The translations under genes and the position numbers were made by a program. DNA of 64,000 nucleotides. Source: CAVONB01 sp963697205 (GTDB lineage Bacteria; Pseudomonadota; Alphaproteobacteria; Rhizobiales; Hyphomicrobiaceae). A model generated the notes under the pieces. The model was given only the letters and a program-made list of their open reading frames with translations, did not search any database and was not told where the DNA came from. How positions within the stretch are numbered: position 1 is the first letter of the stretch; each line of letters starts with the position of its first letter. This document shows, piece after piece, positions 26,944 through 36,907 of the stretch. The DNA is taken from the NCBI GenBank assembly GCA_963697205.1, contig CAVONB010000015.1, forward strand, positions 310,001-374,000. The letters run 5' to 3'.

Positions 26944-28137
26944 ATGTCCGCACACCCCTATCGCATCGCTATCGTCGGCGGCTCTCATGCCGGGCTGCTG
27001 ACGGCGTTGGCGTTGCGCCGCGCGGGGGCCGATGTCGAAGTCTACGAGCGTGCGCCGGGGCCGCTGGAGGCGCGGGGGGCGGGACTTCGCATCCAGCCAC
27101 TGATGGCGGAGATCCTGCGGGACGCGGGGATCGACCTTGCGCCGGCGTCGACGTTCACGCACTTCGACCGCCACATCGGACCCGGCAATCGCATCGTGTT
27201 CGAGCAGCCGGAGAACGGTCATTTTGTGTCGTGGGGCAGCCTTTACCGGTTCCTTCTGGAACAGGTCGGGCGCGCCAGCGTTCATTTCGGGGAGGCCTAT
27301 GTCGGAAGCACTGAGCGCGATGCGGTCGTGGATCTGCGCTTTGCCAGCGGGCGCAACGCCGAGGCCGATCTGGTGGTGTTCGCGGACGGTATCGCTTCGA
27401 CGGGGCGACGGCGGCTGAAGCCCGGGGTCGTTCCGCACTATAGCGGCTATGTCGCATGGCGGGGCCTGGTGCGCGACCGCGATCTCAGCGACGGGACCCG
27501 GGCGGTGCTCGCGGATGCGTGCACGTTCACGGTGGCCGGATTGAGCCATATGCCGATCTATCCCGTGCCCGGCGATGGCGCGGACGGCGTGCAGGCGTCC
27601 CTGTGGAACGTGATCTGGTACCGCAACGTCGCCGAGGGCGCGGCGCTGGACGAGTTGATGACGGACTGCACTGGGCTCCATCGCCCCAACTTGGTGCCCG
27701 CCGGTCTGGTGCAGCAACGTCTCGTCGATCAGTTGCGCCAAGACGCTCAGGTCCTGCTGGCGCCAGCCGCCGCAGAGGTGATGATCAAGGCCGAGGCGCC
27801 GTTTATTCAGCCGATCTGCGATCTCGTCAGTGACCGCATCGTGTTCGGCCGGCAGATCCTGGTCGGCGATGCGGCCGCCGTCACGACACCGCACGTCGGT
27901 GCCGGCACGGCAAAGGCTGTGCTCGGTGCCTGGTCGCTCGCCGACATCGTCGCGCGCGTGCCGAAGAGCGACGACCTGCGCCTCGCGGCGGCGCTGTCGC
28001 GCTGGGAGGTCGAGCAGATCGCGCGCGACCGAGATCTCGTCGCGCGCGGCCGCATGATCGGGCGGCGGGCGCAAGTCGACGGCACGTTCACGCCAGGCGC
28101 GCCGGAGCTCAGCCGTATCACGATGCCGCAGGACTGA
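26944..28137 (+). CDS. FAD-dependent monooxygenase
   Basis: A 397-residue class A flavin monooxygenase. The FAD dinucleotide site near the N terminus reads GGSHAG (12-17) instead of GxGxxG, as in the 2,6-dihydroxypyridine 3-monooxygenase and FAD-dependent urate hydroxylase-like groups. Glu34 in VYERAPG binds the ribose. The second FAD motif is GDAAAVTTPHVGAGTAKAV (about residues 309-327), and ADLVVFADGIAST corresponds to the conserved DG motif. It should hydroxylate an aromatic or heteroaromatic ring with NAD(P)H and oxygen. The substrate is not evident; a pyridine-type ring would agree with the molybdenum hydroxylase genes at 44-48 kb, but these are distant. Confidence 0.85.
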   Translation: MSAHPYRIAIVGGSHAGLLTALALRRAGADVEVYERAPGPLEARGAGLRIQPLMAEILRDAGIDLAPASTFTHFDRHIGPGNRIVFEQPENGHFVSWGSLYRFLLEQVGRASVHFGEAYVGSTERDAVVDLRFASGRNAEADLVVFADGIASTGRRRLKPGVVPHYSGYVAWRGLVRDRDLSDGTRAVLADACTFTVAGLSHMPIYPVPGDGADGVQASLWNVIWYRNVAEGAALDELMTDCTGLHRPNLVPAGLVQQRLVDQLRQDAQVLLAPAAAEVMIKAEAPFIQPICDLVSDRIVFGRQILVGDAAAVTTPHVGAGTAKAVLGAWSLADIVARVPKSDDLRLAAALSRWEVEQIARDRDLVARGRMIGRRAQVDGTFTPGAPELSRITMPQD

Positions 28138-28162
28138 GCCGATCGGATCGCCGGAGGCTCGC

Positions 28163-29620
28163 TCAGTCCTCGTCGCGCAGGAGCTTGCCAGGGTTCATGA
28201 TGTTCATGGGATCGAGCGCGCGCTTGACGGAGCGGTAGAGCTCGAGTTCTACCGTGCTCTTGTAGCGCTCGTTCTCACCGAGCCTCAGCTGGCCGATGCC
28301 GTGCTCGGCGCTGATCGAGCCATTGAACTCCGCGACGATGTCGTGAACGATGAGATTGACGCGATCGCGCTCGGCCTGGAAGTCGCCGGGCCAGTCCACT
28401 GGTCCGACGGGATTATAATGGATGTTGCCGTCGCCCATGTGGCCGAAGGCGCAGTGGCGCATGCCGGGATAGGCTTTTTCCAATGCCGCGTCGGTCCTGG
28501 CGATGAAGTCGGGGATCGCGGATACAGCGACGGAGACGTCATGCTTGACGCCGTTGCCGACGACGCGCTGGGCTTCGCTGACGTCCTCGCGAAACTTCCA
28601 GAAGCGCTTCTGCTGCGCCATCGACTGGGCGATGGTCGCGTCGGTGACGAGGCCTGCCTCCATGGCGGCGGCGAGCGCGTTGGCGAGCGGCTCGGCCAGC
28701 GCATCTGTCGGTCCCTGGCCGGAGACCTCCATCAGCACGTACCAGGGTGAGCGTGTGCCCAGCGGATCTTCGTGGCCGGGGACGCCGGACAGGACGAAGT
28801 CGACGATGGAGCGCTGGAGCAACTCGAAGGCGGACAAGGAGTCGCCGAGCTGAGCGCGCATTTGGGCCAGCAGGCGCAGGGCGTGGACGGGATCGGGGAC
28901 GGCGAGCCACGCCGATTCCACGGCAGTCGGACGCGGGAAGAGCTTGAGGACGGCGGCCGTGACTATGCCGAGCGTGCCTTCGGCGCCGACGAACAGCTGC
29001 TTCAGGTCGTAGCCGGTGTTGTCCTTCCTGAGCGCACGCAAACCGTTCCAGATGCGGCCGTCGGGCAGCACGACCTCGAGGCCGAGCACGAGGTTGCGGG
29101 TGTTGCCGTAGCGCAGGACCTGGGTGCCGCCGGCGTTCGTGGAGATGTTGCCGCCGATCTGGCAGGAGCCTTCGGCGCCGAGACTGAGGGGGAACAGGCG
29201 GTCGGCGTCGGCGGCGGCCTGCTGGATCTGGGCGAGGACGACGCCGGCCTCGACGGTGATCGTGTCGTTCAGCGGGTCGAGATCGCGGATCTTGCGCATG
29301 CGCGACGTCGAGACGATGACCTCGCTCATGTCGGCGTGGGGCTGGCTGGCGCCGGTCAGTCCGGTGTTGCCGCCCTGGGGCACGATGGGCGTGCGCGTCT
29401 CGGCGCAGACCGCGACGATGCGGGAGACGGCCTCGGTATCGGCCGGGCGCAGGACGAGGGGAACCGCGCCGTCCCAATTGTCGCGCCAGGCGACGCAGTA
29501 CGGCGCGACGTCATCGGGGGCGTCCAGATAGCCACTGGGACCGACGATGTCCTTCAGACGCTCGATCACGGCCGCCGGCACTGGGCGGCGTGCCGCGCCC
29601 TTGCGCGGTGTCTCTGTCAT
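28163..29620 (-). CDS. FAD-binding oxidase, GlcD/D-lactate dehydrogenase type
   Basis: A 485-residue VAO/PCMH-fold flavoprotein. The FAD-binding half (about residues 45-225) has RPADTEAVSRIV, PQGGNTGLTGA (81-91) and GGNISTNAGGTQVLRYGNTR. The C-terminal FAD-oxidase domain has GHMGDGNIHYN, whose histidines bind the metal in related 2-hydroxyacid dehydrogenases, and SAEHGIGQLR. It would oxidise D-lactate, D-2-hydroxyglutarate or glycolate. No glcE or glcF partner is nearby, so a single-subunit D-2-hydroxyacid dehydrogenase is more likely than the glycolate oxidase complex. The start at 29620 fits the family N terminus; the frame continues upstream without family similarity. Confidence 0.88.
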   Translation of the reverse strand: MTETPRKGAARRPVPAAVIERLKDIVGPSGYLDAPDDVAPYCVAWRDNWDGAVPLVLRPADTEAVSRIVAVCAETRTPIVPQGGNTGLTGASQPHADMSEVIVSTSRMRKIRDLDPLNDTITVEAGVVLAQIQQAAADADRLFPLSLGAEGSCQIGGNISTNAGGTQVLRYGNTRNLVLGLEVVLPDGRIWNGLRALRKDNTGYDLKQLFVGAEGTLGIVTAAVLKLFPRPTAVESAWLAVPDPVHALRLLAQMRAQLGDSLSAFELLQRSIVDFVLSGVPGHEDPLGTRSPWYVLMEVSGQGPTDALAEPLANALAAAMEAGLVTDATIAQSMAQQKRFWKFREDVSEAQRVVGNGVKHDVSVAVSAIPDFIARTDAALEKAYPGMRHCAFGHMGDGNIHYNPVGPVDWPGDFQAERDRVNLIVHDIVAEFNGSISAEHGIGQLRLGENERYKSTVELELYRSVKRALDPMNIMNPGKLLRDED

Positions 29621-29686
29621 CGGGGGGCGTCCTCGTGGTAAGCGGGAAGGGGTATCGACCAACCCGGACCTTTTAGCAGCCCCGAC

Positions 29687-30220
29687 ATGAGCGACAAGAC
29701 ACCCACGGTGCCGCAAGGCCCAGGCACGCTCGCAGGCACCCCCGCAGACCCCAGCGGAGATACCGGCGGAGACGATGGTGCACGGCCGCGGACCGGCAAA
29801 GGGTCCGGATTCCGGACGCTTATCGGCTACCAGGCTTCGGAGTGGCGGGAGGGCTATGCGCGGATGACCATCCGTCTCGCCCAGTGTCACATGAACAGCA
29901 ATGGGGTGGCGCACGGCGGGGTCATCATGACGCTGATCGATGCCTCGATGGGGCATGCGGCGACGTGGTGCTCGGTGCCCGGCAACGCGCGCTATACGTC
30001 GACGATCTCGCTGACGACGAGCTTTTTGGAGGGCCCCAAGGCGGGCGTTGAGCTCACGGCCACTGGCCGGCTGATCTCGATCGACAACCGGGTGGCGACC
30101 TGCGAATCGGAGGTGCGCGACCAGGACGGGCGGCTGATCGCGGTTGCCCAGGCAAGCTTTCGATACGCCACGGGCAGCGAGCGGGCCGAGGGCGTGGCGC
30201 GCCGCCCGCTGCGTGCCTAG
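29687..30220 (+). CDS. PaaI-type hotdog thioesterase
   Basis: A 177-residue protein. The first 42 residues are Pro/Gly/Asp/Thr rich and probably disordered. Residues about 45-165 form one hotdog domain of the PaaI/4HBT-like family: MNSNGVAHGGVIMTLIDASMG carries the HGG motif and the aspartate used in acyl-CoA thioester hydrolysis, and the end VAQASFRYATG is typical. It should release CoA from an aryl- or acyl-CoA of unknown identity. It is divergent from the GlcD-type gene, with only 66 bases between the starts, so the promoters overlap. Confidence 0.85.
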   Translation: MSDKTPTVPQGPGTLAGTPADPSGDTGGDDGARPRTGKGSGFRTLIGYQASEWREGYARMTIRLAQCHMNSNGVAHGGVIMTLIDASMGHAATWCSVPGNARYTSTISLTTSFLEGPKAGVELTATGRLISIDNRVATCESEVRDQDGRLIAVAQASFRYATGSERAEGVARRPLRA

Positions 30221-30344
30221 GCCCTAGCCTCCGCCTGTGGCGTCCTCCCGGTGGCCAAGTCTGCAGTCGCCGGGCCTTCGGCAGTGTTCGTGTGGTTGTG
30301 GATCGCTTGCCCGCTGCGCTGGCCTCTGGTGTATGTTGATCGGG

Positions 30345-31031
30345 ATGAACGAGACTGCTCCCATTCCTGCCTTCGAGCCGGCGCTCTACAGCGAGGCTTG
30401 GCTGCGCCGAAGGGCGGACGATGCCCTGCACGCGGGGCCCTCCGATAGCGTGTTTGATCCGCGGACGGGCCGCGCCTTCGAGCAGAGCGATTTCGACCTT
30501 AATCCCGAGCTGGCGGCGGACCTGGGCGTCATGGACCCGCCGCGTCCGGCCGCGGTGCTCGTGCCGATCCTGAAGCGGGATCCGCTGACGATGTTGCTGA
30601 CGGTCAGGACCGAGCATTTGTCCAGCCATGCCGGCCAGATCGCGTTCCCGGGTGGCAAGATGGATGCCGAGGACCGGACGCCGATCCACACCGCGCTGCG
30701 CGAGGCGGAAGAGGAGATCGGTCTCGATGGCCGGCACATCGAACCGCTCGGCTATCTCGACAGCTACCGCACGGGGACCGGGTTCCGGATCATGCCGGTG
30801 GTGGCCATGGTCAACCTCGATTTCAAGCTCGAACTCAACCCCGGCGAAGTGGCCGACGTGTTCGAGGTGCCGTTACCGTTCCTGATGGATCCGCTCAACC
30901 ACCAACGTCACAAGCGCGAGTGGCGCGGGCGCGAGCGGCATTTCTATGCCATGCCTTACGGGGAGCGTTACATCTGGGGCGCTACAGCGGGGATCATCAA
31001 GAACATGCACGAGAGGTTCTTTCGATCATGA
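30345..31031 (+). CDS. CoA pyrophosphatase (Nudix hydrolase, NudL type)
   Basis: A 228-residue Nudix hydrolase. The coenzyme-A-type signature upstream of the Nudix box is present (LLTVRTEHLSSHAGQIAFPGG), and the Nudix box continues GKMDAED...TALREAEEEIGL with the metal-binding REAEEE. This pairing marks the NudL/PCD1 group, which cleaves CoA into phosphopantetheine and 3',5'-ADP. The start at 30345 (MNETAPIP) is the most likely; upstream in-frame codons look non-coding. Its stop overlaps the ATG of the next gene (ATGA), making the first of a probable three-gene unit with the DUF6111 gene and cca. Confidence 0.9.
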   Translation: MNETAPIPAFEPALYSEAWLRRRADDALHAGPSDSVFDPRTGRAFEQSDFDLNPELAADLGVMDPPRPAAVLVPILKRDPLTMLLTVRTEHLSSHAGQIAFPGGKMDAEDRTPIHTALREAEEEIGLDGRHIEPLGYLDSYRTGTGFRIMPVVAMVNLDFKLELNPGEVADVFEVPLPFLMDPLNHQRHKREWRGRERHFYAMPYGERYIWGATAGIIKNMHERFFRS

Positions 31032-31294
31032 TCCGGGTCGTGATCGAGAACATCGTCCTCTTTCTGCTGCCGACGGCGCTCTATATTCTTTACGTGCTGG
31101 TGATGCGCAGCCAGTCCGACGAGGATGCCAAACCCATCGACGATGCGCCGCTGATGTGGCTGTTCATCGCGGGGGCGGCGCTGGTGATCGGCACCTTGCT
31201 GATTTTTGGATCGACGGAGGGCGGCAAGCCCGGACAGACCTACACGCCGCCGGTCTACAAGGACGGCCAGATCGAGCCCGGCAAGGTCGAATAA
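31028..31294 (+). CDS. DUF6111-family small membrane protein
   Basis: An 88-residue protein with two transmembrane helices (about residues 5-25 and 42-62) separated by an acidic loop (RSQSDEDAKPIDDAP) and a hydrophilic C-terminal tail with PGQTYTPPVYKDGQIEPG. This small-protein family is typically found between a Nudix gene and cca in Hyphomicrobiales, as here; that is from memory and its function is unknown. The start ATG overlaps the Nudix stop codon by four bases, and cca begins 31 bases after its end. Confidence 0.8.
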   Translation: MIRVVIENIVLFLLPTALYILYVLVMRSQSDEDAKPIDDAPLMWLFIAGAALVIGTLLIFGSTEGGKPGQTYTPPVYKDGQIEPGKVE

Positions 31295-31325
31295 CAGACG
31301 GCGGCTGAGAGGCATCCCGCAGGTC

Positions 31326-32616
31326 ATGTCGGCAAGCAAGGGTCCGAGCCAGCATGCGAGCCACGTTCCTCCGCTGTCGGATGTGGACTGGCTGGAGCGT
31401 GCGGAAACGCAGGCGGTGTTCGCGGCGCTGACGGCGGCCGGCTTTGAGGCCAGGGCCGTGGGCGGGGCGGTGCGCAACGCGCTTCTCGGTCAGCCGGTGG
31501 TGGACGTCGACATCGCAACGACGGCGCCGCCCGAGGCGGTGATGGCGGCGGCCCGGGCCGCGGGGCTCGACCCGATCCCAACCGGTATCGCGCATGGCAC
31601 GATCACGGTCGTGTCGGGACACATTCCCTACGAGGTGACGACGCTGCGCGAGGACGTGGAGACGTTCGGCCGGCATGCGCGCGTCGCGTTTCACGGCCGA
31701 TTGGCTGTCCGATGCGCATCGGCGCGACTTCACGATGAATGCGCTTTATTGCGAGGCGACCGGCGAGGTGCACGATCCCGTCGGCGGTTATCCCGACCTG
31801 CTCGCGGGGCGAGTGCGCTTCATCGGTGCTCCCGGCCAGCGGATTTCGGAGGACGCGCTGCGCATCCTGCGCTTCTTCCGGTTCAACGCCGAATACGGAC
31901 GCAACGCGCCGGACACCGACGGCCTGGCCGCGTGCATCGCTGCGCGTGGCGCGCTGGCGCTGCTGTCGGGCGAGCGTTTGCAGGCGGAGCTCGGCCGGCT
32001 GATGCTGGCGCCGCGGGCGCTCGCCATGGCGGAGGTGATGGCCGATGCCGGCATCCTGGACGAGGTGTTGGCCGGCCCGATCGCGCCGGTGCTGCTTGGC
32101 CGCCTGATCGCGATCGAATCCGGGATGGGCCGGGTTGGCGACGTCGATCTCCGGCTAGCGGCGCTGGCGATCCTCGGCCGGCCGGAGGCGGAGCGGGCGA
32201 TGGCTGCGCGGCATCTTGCGGAGCGGCTGAAGCTGTCGAGCCGGGCGGAGCGGCGACTGGCGGCGGCGGCTCTGCCCGCCACCGTTTGCGGGGCGGAGGC
32301 GACACGTCACCAGATCCGTGTCGCTCTCTATCGGCTCGGTCGCGATGCCCTCGTCGATGCGCTGCTTCTCGACTGGGTTCTGGCCGGCGATCCGCCGGGC
32401 GACAGCGTGCGGCGGCAGATTCTGGGCGATGCGTCAGATTTTGCCGTGCCGGTGCTGCCGGTGCGAGGGGCAGACGTGGTGGCGCTGGGCGTTCCGCCGG
32501 GGCCGCGCGTGGGGGCCATTCTGGGGGCGTTCGAGAGCTGGTGGCTCGATGCGGGGATGCCCACCGACGCGGGGCTGGCAGCTCAACGGCTCAAAGCGCT
32601 CGTTGCCACGAATTGA
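31326..32616 (+). pseudogene. cca: CCA tRNA nucleotidyltransferase, one +1 frameshift
   Basis: Adds or repairs the CCA end of tRNAs. The first frame (from ATG 31326) has the nucleotidyltransferase motif VGGAVRNALLG (residues 45-55) with the metal-binding DVD (60-62) and ends correctly at EDVETFGRHARVAF. The rest (TADWLSDAHRRDFTMNALY, then the RISEDALRILRFFRF motif) lies in the next frame. One extra T in the TTT at 31689-31691 explains the break; without it the gene is 1290 bases and 429 residues, the usual size. tRNA-Thr in this window encodes its own CCA, but the enzyme is still needed for repair, so a sequence error is more likely than a true null. Confidence 0.9.
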
Positions 32617-32726
32617 CCCGAATTCGATCCACTTCCGTTCTCGCGTGCGAGGGGCTATTCTTTCCGCATGGGAATCGCCCGGTGCCCGGTCAGGGGCCGG
32701 TCCGGGCGGGAGGCCGGGGGGAAGGT

Positions 32727-33605
32727 ATGTCCACCGCCGAGACGGTCCATCAAGACGCGCGCGCGCGGTCGCGCCCGGCGTGGTGTTGCGGCACGGCCGT
32801 CGCCATGGGACTCGTGACGGTCATCGTCGGGCTGCTGACGCTCGGACTGGCAACGCCGGTCTCCGCAACCCGGCCAGAGGGGCCGGCCCAACCGGTGCTC
32901 GATCGGCTCATACCGCTGGGCGATGGTTTTGCGGCGCCTGTGCGCTCGCCGAAAGATTGCCGGCGCTGGCGCGCGGTGGCTGCGCGACTCGGCGAAACGT
33001 ATGCCGGCTTTCGGCTCAGGCAGACGGTGGTGGCGCGGGTATGCGCGTTCACCGAGGAGACGGCCGACGACGACCACTGGTCGTGGCCGTGGCGCGATGC
33101 GGAGTTGCGGGCCGAACTGCCGCCGCGGCTGCATGCACTGTTCGGTGACTGGCAGGTGCGGTGCGGGCGTGCGGGACGGCGCAGCCGTTGCGTGCTGGCG
33201 GTTTCGAGCGCGCTGCTCGGCAGCCCCGATCCCGACCAGGACGACCTGCCGCTGATGGCGCATTTCGTGATCGATCAGGTCGGCGGGCGGGAGGTGCTGT
33301 TGTGGCGCCTTCATGTGGTGGCCGACATCGTGCGCACGGGCGGACTGGACGTCGTGCTGGGCAAGCGGCGCACAAACGAGACGTTCGACGTGTGCGGGCG
33401 GATCGGCTGCATCGTGGAGACGGAAACGCGCCTGTCGACGGATGCGGCCAACTGGCTCTGGGACGGCAAGTCCATCGGTGTGCGGCTGGGGGTCGCGGGG
33501 CCGGGTGAGTTCCGGGCGATCCTGCCGGCGACGGGCTTTCGCGCGGGGCTGGCGGAACTGATGCGGTTGCGCCGCCTGGAGACGCGTTCGCTCGCGGGTC
33601 GGTGA
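32727..33605 (+). CDS. Exported protein resembling invasion-associated locus B (IalB)
   Basis: A 292-residue protein from an ATG with GGGGGAAGG upstream. Residues about 20-48 are a hydrophobic export signal ending VSATRPEG. After about 80 residues of unassigned sequence, the C-terminal 170 residues follow the IalB pattern: GDWQVRCG, RCVLAVSSAL, a strand-rich section with VLLWRLHV, and CGRIGCIVETE with paired cysteines as in IalB. IalB-like proteins are periplasmic or outer-membrane-associated and common in alphaproteobacteria, mostly of unknown role. The long frame joined to cca upstream is an effect of the cca frameshift and is not a fusion. Confidence 0.7.
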   Translation: MSTAETVHQDARARSRPAWCCGTAVAMGLVTVIVGLLTLGLATPVSATRPEGPAQPVLDRLIPLGDGFAAPVRSPKDCRRWRAVAARLGETYAGFRLRQTVVARVCAFTEETADDDHWSWPWRDAELRAELPPRLHALFGDWQVRCGRAGRRSRCVLAVSSALLGSPDPDQDDLPLMAHFVIDQVGGREVLLWRLHVVADIVRTGGLDVVLGKRRTNETFDVCGRIGCIVETETRLSTDAANWLWDGKSIGVRLGVAGPGEFRAILPATGFRAGLAELMRLRRLETRSLAGR

Positions 33606-33748
33606 CGCCAGTGGTCTGGTCGCCGAAGCGCGGCGATCTTTTCGCGCTCAGCACTAGCCGGTCACTCAGCGCTGCCGGTCCGATACTGCTTTGTCAGCTT
33701 CGCCTACGAGCCGACAGCGGGGATATTCGCTTGTCCGTGGCAAAACGA

Positions 33749-33775
33749 AAACGCCGCGCGATACGCGCGGCGTTT
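33749..33775. terminator. Bidirectional terminator hairpin
   Basis: A perfect 12-bp inverted repeat (33749-33760 with 33764-33775) and a 3-base loop, flanked by A-rich and T-rich ends, lies between the convergent IalB-like gene and the small exported-protein gene. Confidence 0.8.
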
Positions 33776-33824
33776 GCCTTGTCTTGCAGCGACGGCGGTC
33801 GGCGCGCTCGGCCGACGGCTGCGA

Positions 33825-34064
33825 TCAGTTCGGCTTCACCGTCATCGATGATGGTGCTTGAGCGACGTCGGTCGTCGTAGACGTGCTCTCGGCGGCAACG
33901 GCGGGCGCGGCCGGTGTCGCGGCCTCGGCCTGCTTCTGCTCCTCTGCCTGCGGCATCGGGCTCTGTGCCGTGACGTTGTTCTTGTAGCCTGAGCAGGCCA
34001 GCGCCGTGGTTGCGGCGGCCAGCGTCAGGGCTGCAGCTGTTGCAAGCGTCGTCAGGATGCGCAT
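33825..34064 (-). CDS. Small exported protein, unknown function
   Basis: A 79-residue protein. Residues 1-23 form a signal peptide (basic start, Ala/Leu/Thr-rich core, ending ALAC at Cys24). The site could be cleaved by signal peptidase I after ALA, or be a weak lipobox with Cys24 as lipidation site; the -3 position is Ala instead of Leu, which makes the lipoprotein reading less sure. The mature part is Ala/Glu/Thr/Pro rich and low in complexity (AEEQKQAEAATPAAPAVAAE), so it is probably disordered. I do not recognise it. It stands alone, with a terminator hairpin about 50 bases after its stop. Confidence 0.6.
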   Translation of the reverse strand: MRILTTLATAAALTLAAATTALACSGYKNNVTAQSPMPQAEEQKQAEAATPAAPAVAAESTSTTTDVAQAPSSMTVKPN

Positions 34065-34239
34065 GTGGTGTGTCTCCTGCCTTATTGCGGTCCGCGCCGG
34101 ACAGGGGACGCGAACGTCTGCAGTCTAGCGCAATGGTCGGCAGCGGGGGTCACGAGTTCGTGAGCACACGCATGTCATGACGGCGCGCGAACGGGGCCGC
34201 GACGTTGCCGGTGGGGATGAAGACATGAGCCCGAGCGGC

Positions 34240-34527
34240 TCAGTGCGACCTGCCTTCATGCGCTCCCAGATGGGCAACCTCGGCCTTTTCCGGCTCGCTG
34301 AAATCGGGCCACTTGGTGATCACGGTCTGCGGCGGCGACGGTGGCGGCATGAGGGTTTGCCCGCGTGCGCGCGCCTTGGCCTGCTTCAGGCGAGCAGCGT
34401 CGCGCATGTACATGTCGGCCAATGCCAATTCATAGTCGCCGTCGCCGATGCAGATCGCGCGGGCGGGCGTGGCGGCCAAGATGCCAGCAGACAAGCAGGC
34501 AGCGGCAAGTGCAGGAGCGAGGCGCAT
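34240..34527 (-). CDS. Small exported protein, unknown function
   Basis: A 95-residue protein with a clear signal peptide (residues 1-24, ending TPARA). The mature part begins ICIGDGDYELALADMYMRDAARLKQAKARA, an amphipathic helix, then a Pro-rich linker (MPPPSPPQT) and an acidic/His C terminus. I do not recognise the family. It stands alone on the minus strand between the other small exported gene and groEL. The composition and signal peptide make it a plausible gene, but there is no further support. Confidence 0.55.
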   Translation of the reverse strand: MRLAPALAAACLSAGILAATPARAICIGDGDYELALADMYMRDAARLKQAKARARGQTLMPPPSPPQTVITKWPDFSEPEKAEVAHLGAHEGRSH

Positions 34528-34641
34528 GACAGTCAGCCTCCCATAGGATGCGCGTCATTCGGACGGCCAGGATCGACTCGAGGCCATGCTCCGTCAAGGT
34601 CAGTGATCGTCGCGGTGCGTATCGGTGCCGACACGAAATGA

Positions 34642-34665
34642 CCGTCGCAGCCTGCGCTGCGACGG
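34642..34665 (-). terminator. Hairpin after groEL
   Basis: A perfect 10-bp GC-rich stem (34642-34651 with 34656-34665) and a 4-base loop, starting 38 bases after the groEL stop. The following bases on the minus strand are only modestly T-rich. Confidence 0.55.
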
Positions 34666-34702
34666 CCGATTCCAGGTGAAACGACGTGGTTCGGGGCGCG
34701 GA

Positions 34703-36346
<1,644 letters not shown>

Positions 36347-36402
36347 TGATGGCTCCGTTGAATGGTGGACTGTGAACGATGGACGGTGACGGGTGACGTG
36401 CG

Positions 36403-36717
36403 TCAGGCCGCGGCACGGACGGACGCCTTGCCCTCGATCACGCCCATGATGTCGCTCTCCTTCATGATGAGGACATCCAGGCCGTCGATCTTGACCTCGG
36501 TGCCGGACCATTTGCCGAACAAGACGAGGTCGCCCTTCTTGACGTCGAGCGGCACGAGCTTGCCGGCTTCGTCGCGAGCGCCCGGACCGACGGCGATCAC
36601 CTCGCCTTGCATCGGCTTTTCCTGGGCGGTGTCGGGGATGATGATGCCACCGGCGGATCTGGTCTCTTCCGCGACGCGGCGGACGACGACGCGATCATGG
36701 AGGGGACGAAACTTCAT
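36403..36717 (-). CDS. groS: Co-chaperonin GroES (10 kDa)
   Basis: A 104-residue GroES, the lid of the GroEL cage. It starts KFRPLHDRVVVRR, has the mobile-loop region EETRSAGGIIIPDTAQEKP that contacts GroEL, and the roof segment VKKGDLVLFGKWSG. The end (IEGKASVRAAA) is slightly longer than usual. The ATG at 36717 has an AAGAGG-type site upstream. First gene of groESL. Confidence 0.98.
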   Translation of the reverse strand: MKFRPLHDRVVVRRVAEETRSAGGIIIPDTAQEKPMQGEVIAVGPGARDEAGKLVPLDVKKGDLVLFGKWSGTEVKIDGLDVLIMKESDIMGVIEGKASVRAAA

Positions 36718-36862
36718 GGTCTCAACCTCTTGGAAGTTTTGAATGTTGGTGGGTCTGGCGGCCGGCCGGGACACGGTCCGGGGACGCGCAGGAGCCGCGG
36801 TTGTCGCGGGATGCGGGGGGGTGAAAACTGCCCCCTTCTCCGTCCAAGCCTGCAGCTCGCCG

Positions 36863-36907
36863 GCTATATGTTTTGCCTCGCTAGCACTGTCAAGAGGTGA
36901 GTGCCAG
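36863..36907 (-). promoter_or_regulatory. groESL heat-shock promoter with CIRCE-like operator
   Basis: On the minus strand, CTTGAC, 17 bases and ACATAT match the alphaproteobacterial RpoH (sigma-32) pattern CTTGAC-N17-CCATAT. Overlapping its upstream part, 36881-36907 read CTGGCACTC-N9-CAGTGCTAG, close to the HrcA-binding CIRCE element TTAGCACTC-N9-GAGTGCTAA. Dual RpoH and HrcA control of groESL is therefore likely. The distance to the groES start is about 150 bases. Confidence 0.75.

Noticed and set aside
31206..33605. A 799-residue fusion of cca and the IalB-like protein
   Set aside because: It exists only because of the extra T in cca; the downstream protein has its own start and ribosome-binding site at 32727.
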